Source: Distichodus sexfasciatus
Lineage: Eukaryota; Chordata; Actinopteri; Characiformes; Distichodontidae
Assembly: GCA_032718565.1 (NCBI GenBank)
Contig: JAVGVS010000020.1
Span: 1,154,968-1,218,967 of the forward strand
Length of the DNA: 64,000 nucleotides
Direction: 5' to 3'
How positions within the stretch are numbered: the first letter of the stretch is position 1; each line of letters begins with the position of its first letter. The notes beneath the pieces are model-generated. The model did not search any database, was not told the origin of the DNA, and saw only the letters and a list, made by a program, of their open reading frames with translations. The position numbers and the translations under genes are program-made. Below are positions 63,721 to 64,000 of the stretch, piece after piece.

Positions 63721-64000
63721 AACGATCATTGCATTCACTATGGCATTTAATTACTGCATCGCTTGTCATTGAGTTGCTCGTAGGCAGAGATTTGCAGTCC
63801 TGCTCCTCATTTGTCAAACAAAAGCAGGAGGGAAGACAAACAGGCGCGAGAGCATCCGTCCTCCTCCCTCGCGCTCTGTCAAAACACCTTTTTCCTGCGT
63901 GCGCTAAACAGACAGGGCCCTATTAGGGGCTCGAGCATATAATCACATCTCTGTAATGAGTTATTAATTAAATGGGGGGGCCATCCATTGCCCCGCTAAC
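63721..64000. promoter_or_regulatory. Candidate conserved non-coding element at window edge
   Basis: TGGCATTTAATTACTGCATCG, GGCCCTATTAGGGGCTCG and GAGTTATTAATTAAATGGGG in a repeat-free, CpG-retaining context. It continues past the window. Function is inference. Confidence 0.35.

Overview
The window reads as nuclear DNA from a ray-finned (teleost) fish. The evidence is a dense mix of repeat families well known from fish: tRNA-derived SINEs of the DANA/mermaid type, a second SINE family, SINEs ending in the shared TGGATAA...GCTAAATG tail, short L2-like LINE tails, and many small non-autonomous DNA transposons (hAT, Tc1-like, TTAA-flanked and foldback types), plus abundant CA/GA/TA/AAT microsatellites. 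There is no bacterial operon structure, no rRNA gene, no stand-alone tRNA gene and no CRISPR array. I found no protein-coding exon I can support in 64 kb. The longest open frames are low-complexity translations of satellites and CT/GA tracts. Species cannot be named from the sequence.

Layout. 0-13 kb is the most unusual part. It holds four degenerate tandem arrays: a ~140-190 bp unit array (3.27-4.57 kb); a 1.4 kb GGGCAACAAAAA-type minisatellite (4.87-6.29 kb) with a higher-order period of about 370-390 bp; a ~300 bp unit array broken by a SINE and a second element (7.4-9.3 kb); and a ~190 bp three-unit array (12.1-12.7 kb). The 12-bp minisatellite motif occurs inside the first array's unit, which suggests one seeded the other. 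13-18 kb holds SINE heads, a LINE-like stretch and an intact hAT-type element with a perfect 8-bp target duplication. 18-22.3 kb is a repeat-poor block that looks like clustered regulatory DNA. 23-30 kb is AT-rich with nested transposons and a near-perfect hairpin. 30.8-33.5 kb is again repeat-poor and contains a diverged 300-bp tandem duplication that may be a duplicated enhancer. 33.5-44 kb holds a foldback element, a TTAA-flanked element, (AAT)n, a 96-base poly-G run, a hAT element and a SINE split by an L2 tail. 44-64 kb alternates regulatory-looking patches with transposons, including a second intact copy of the 17-kb hAT element and up to seven copies in total of a GTAGCT-rich hAT-like family.

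Interpretation. The pattern of a long gene-free interval with separated repeat-poor, CpG-retaining patches rich in TAAT/ATTA cores fits a gene desert or large intron near a developmental regulator. That is inference: conservation cannot be tested from one sequence. The best-supported results are structural: exact target-site duplications, nested insertions proven by comparing copies within the window, satellite relationships, and two inverted-repeat hairpins.
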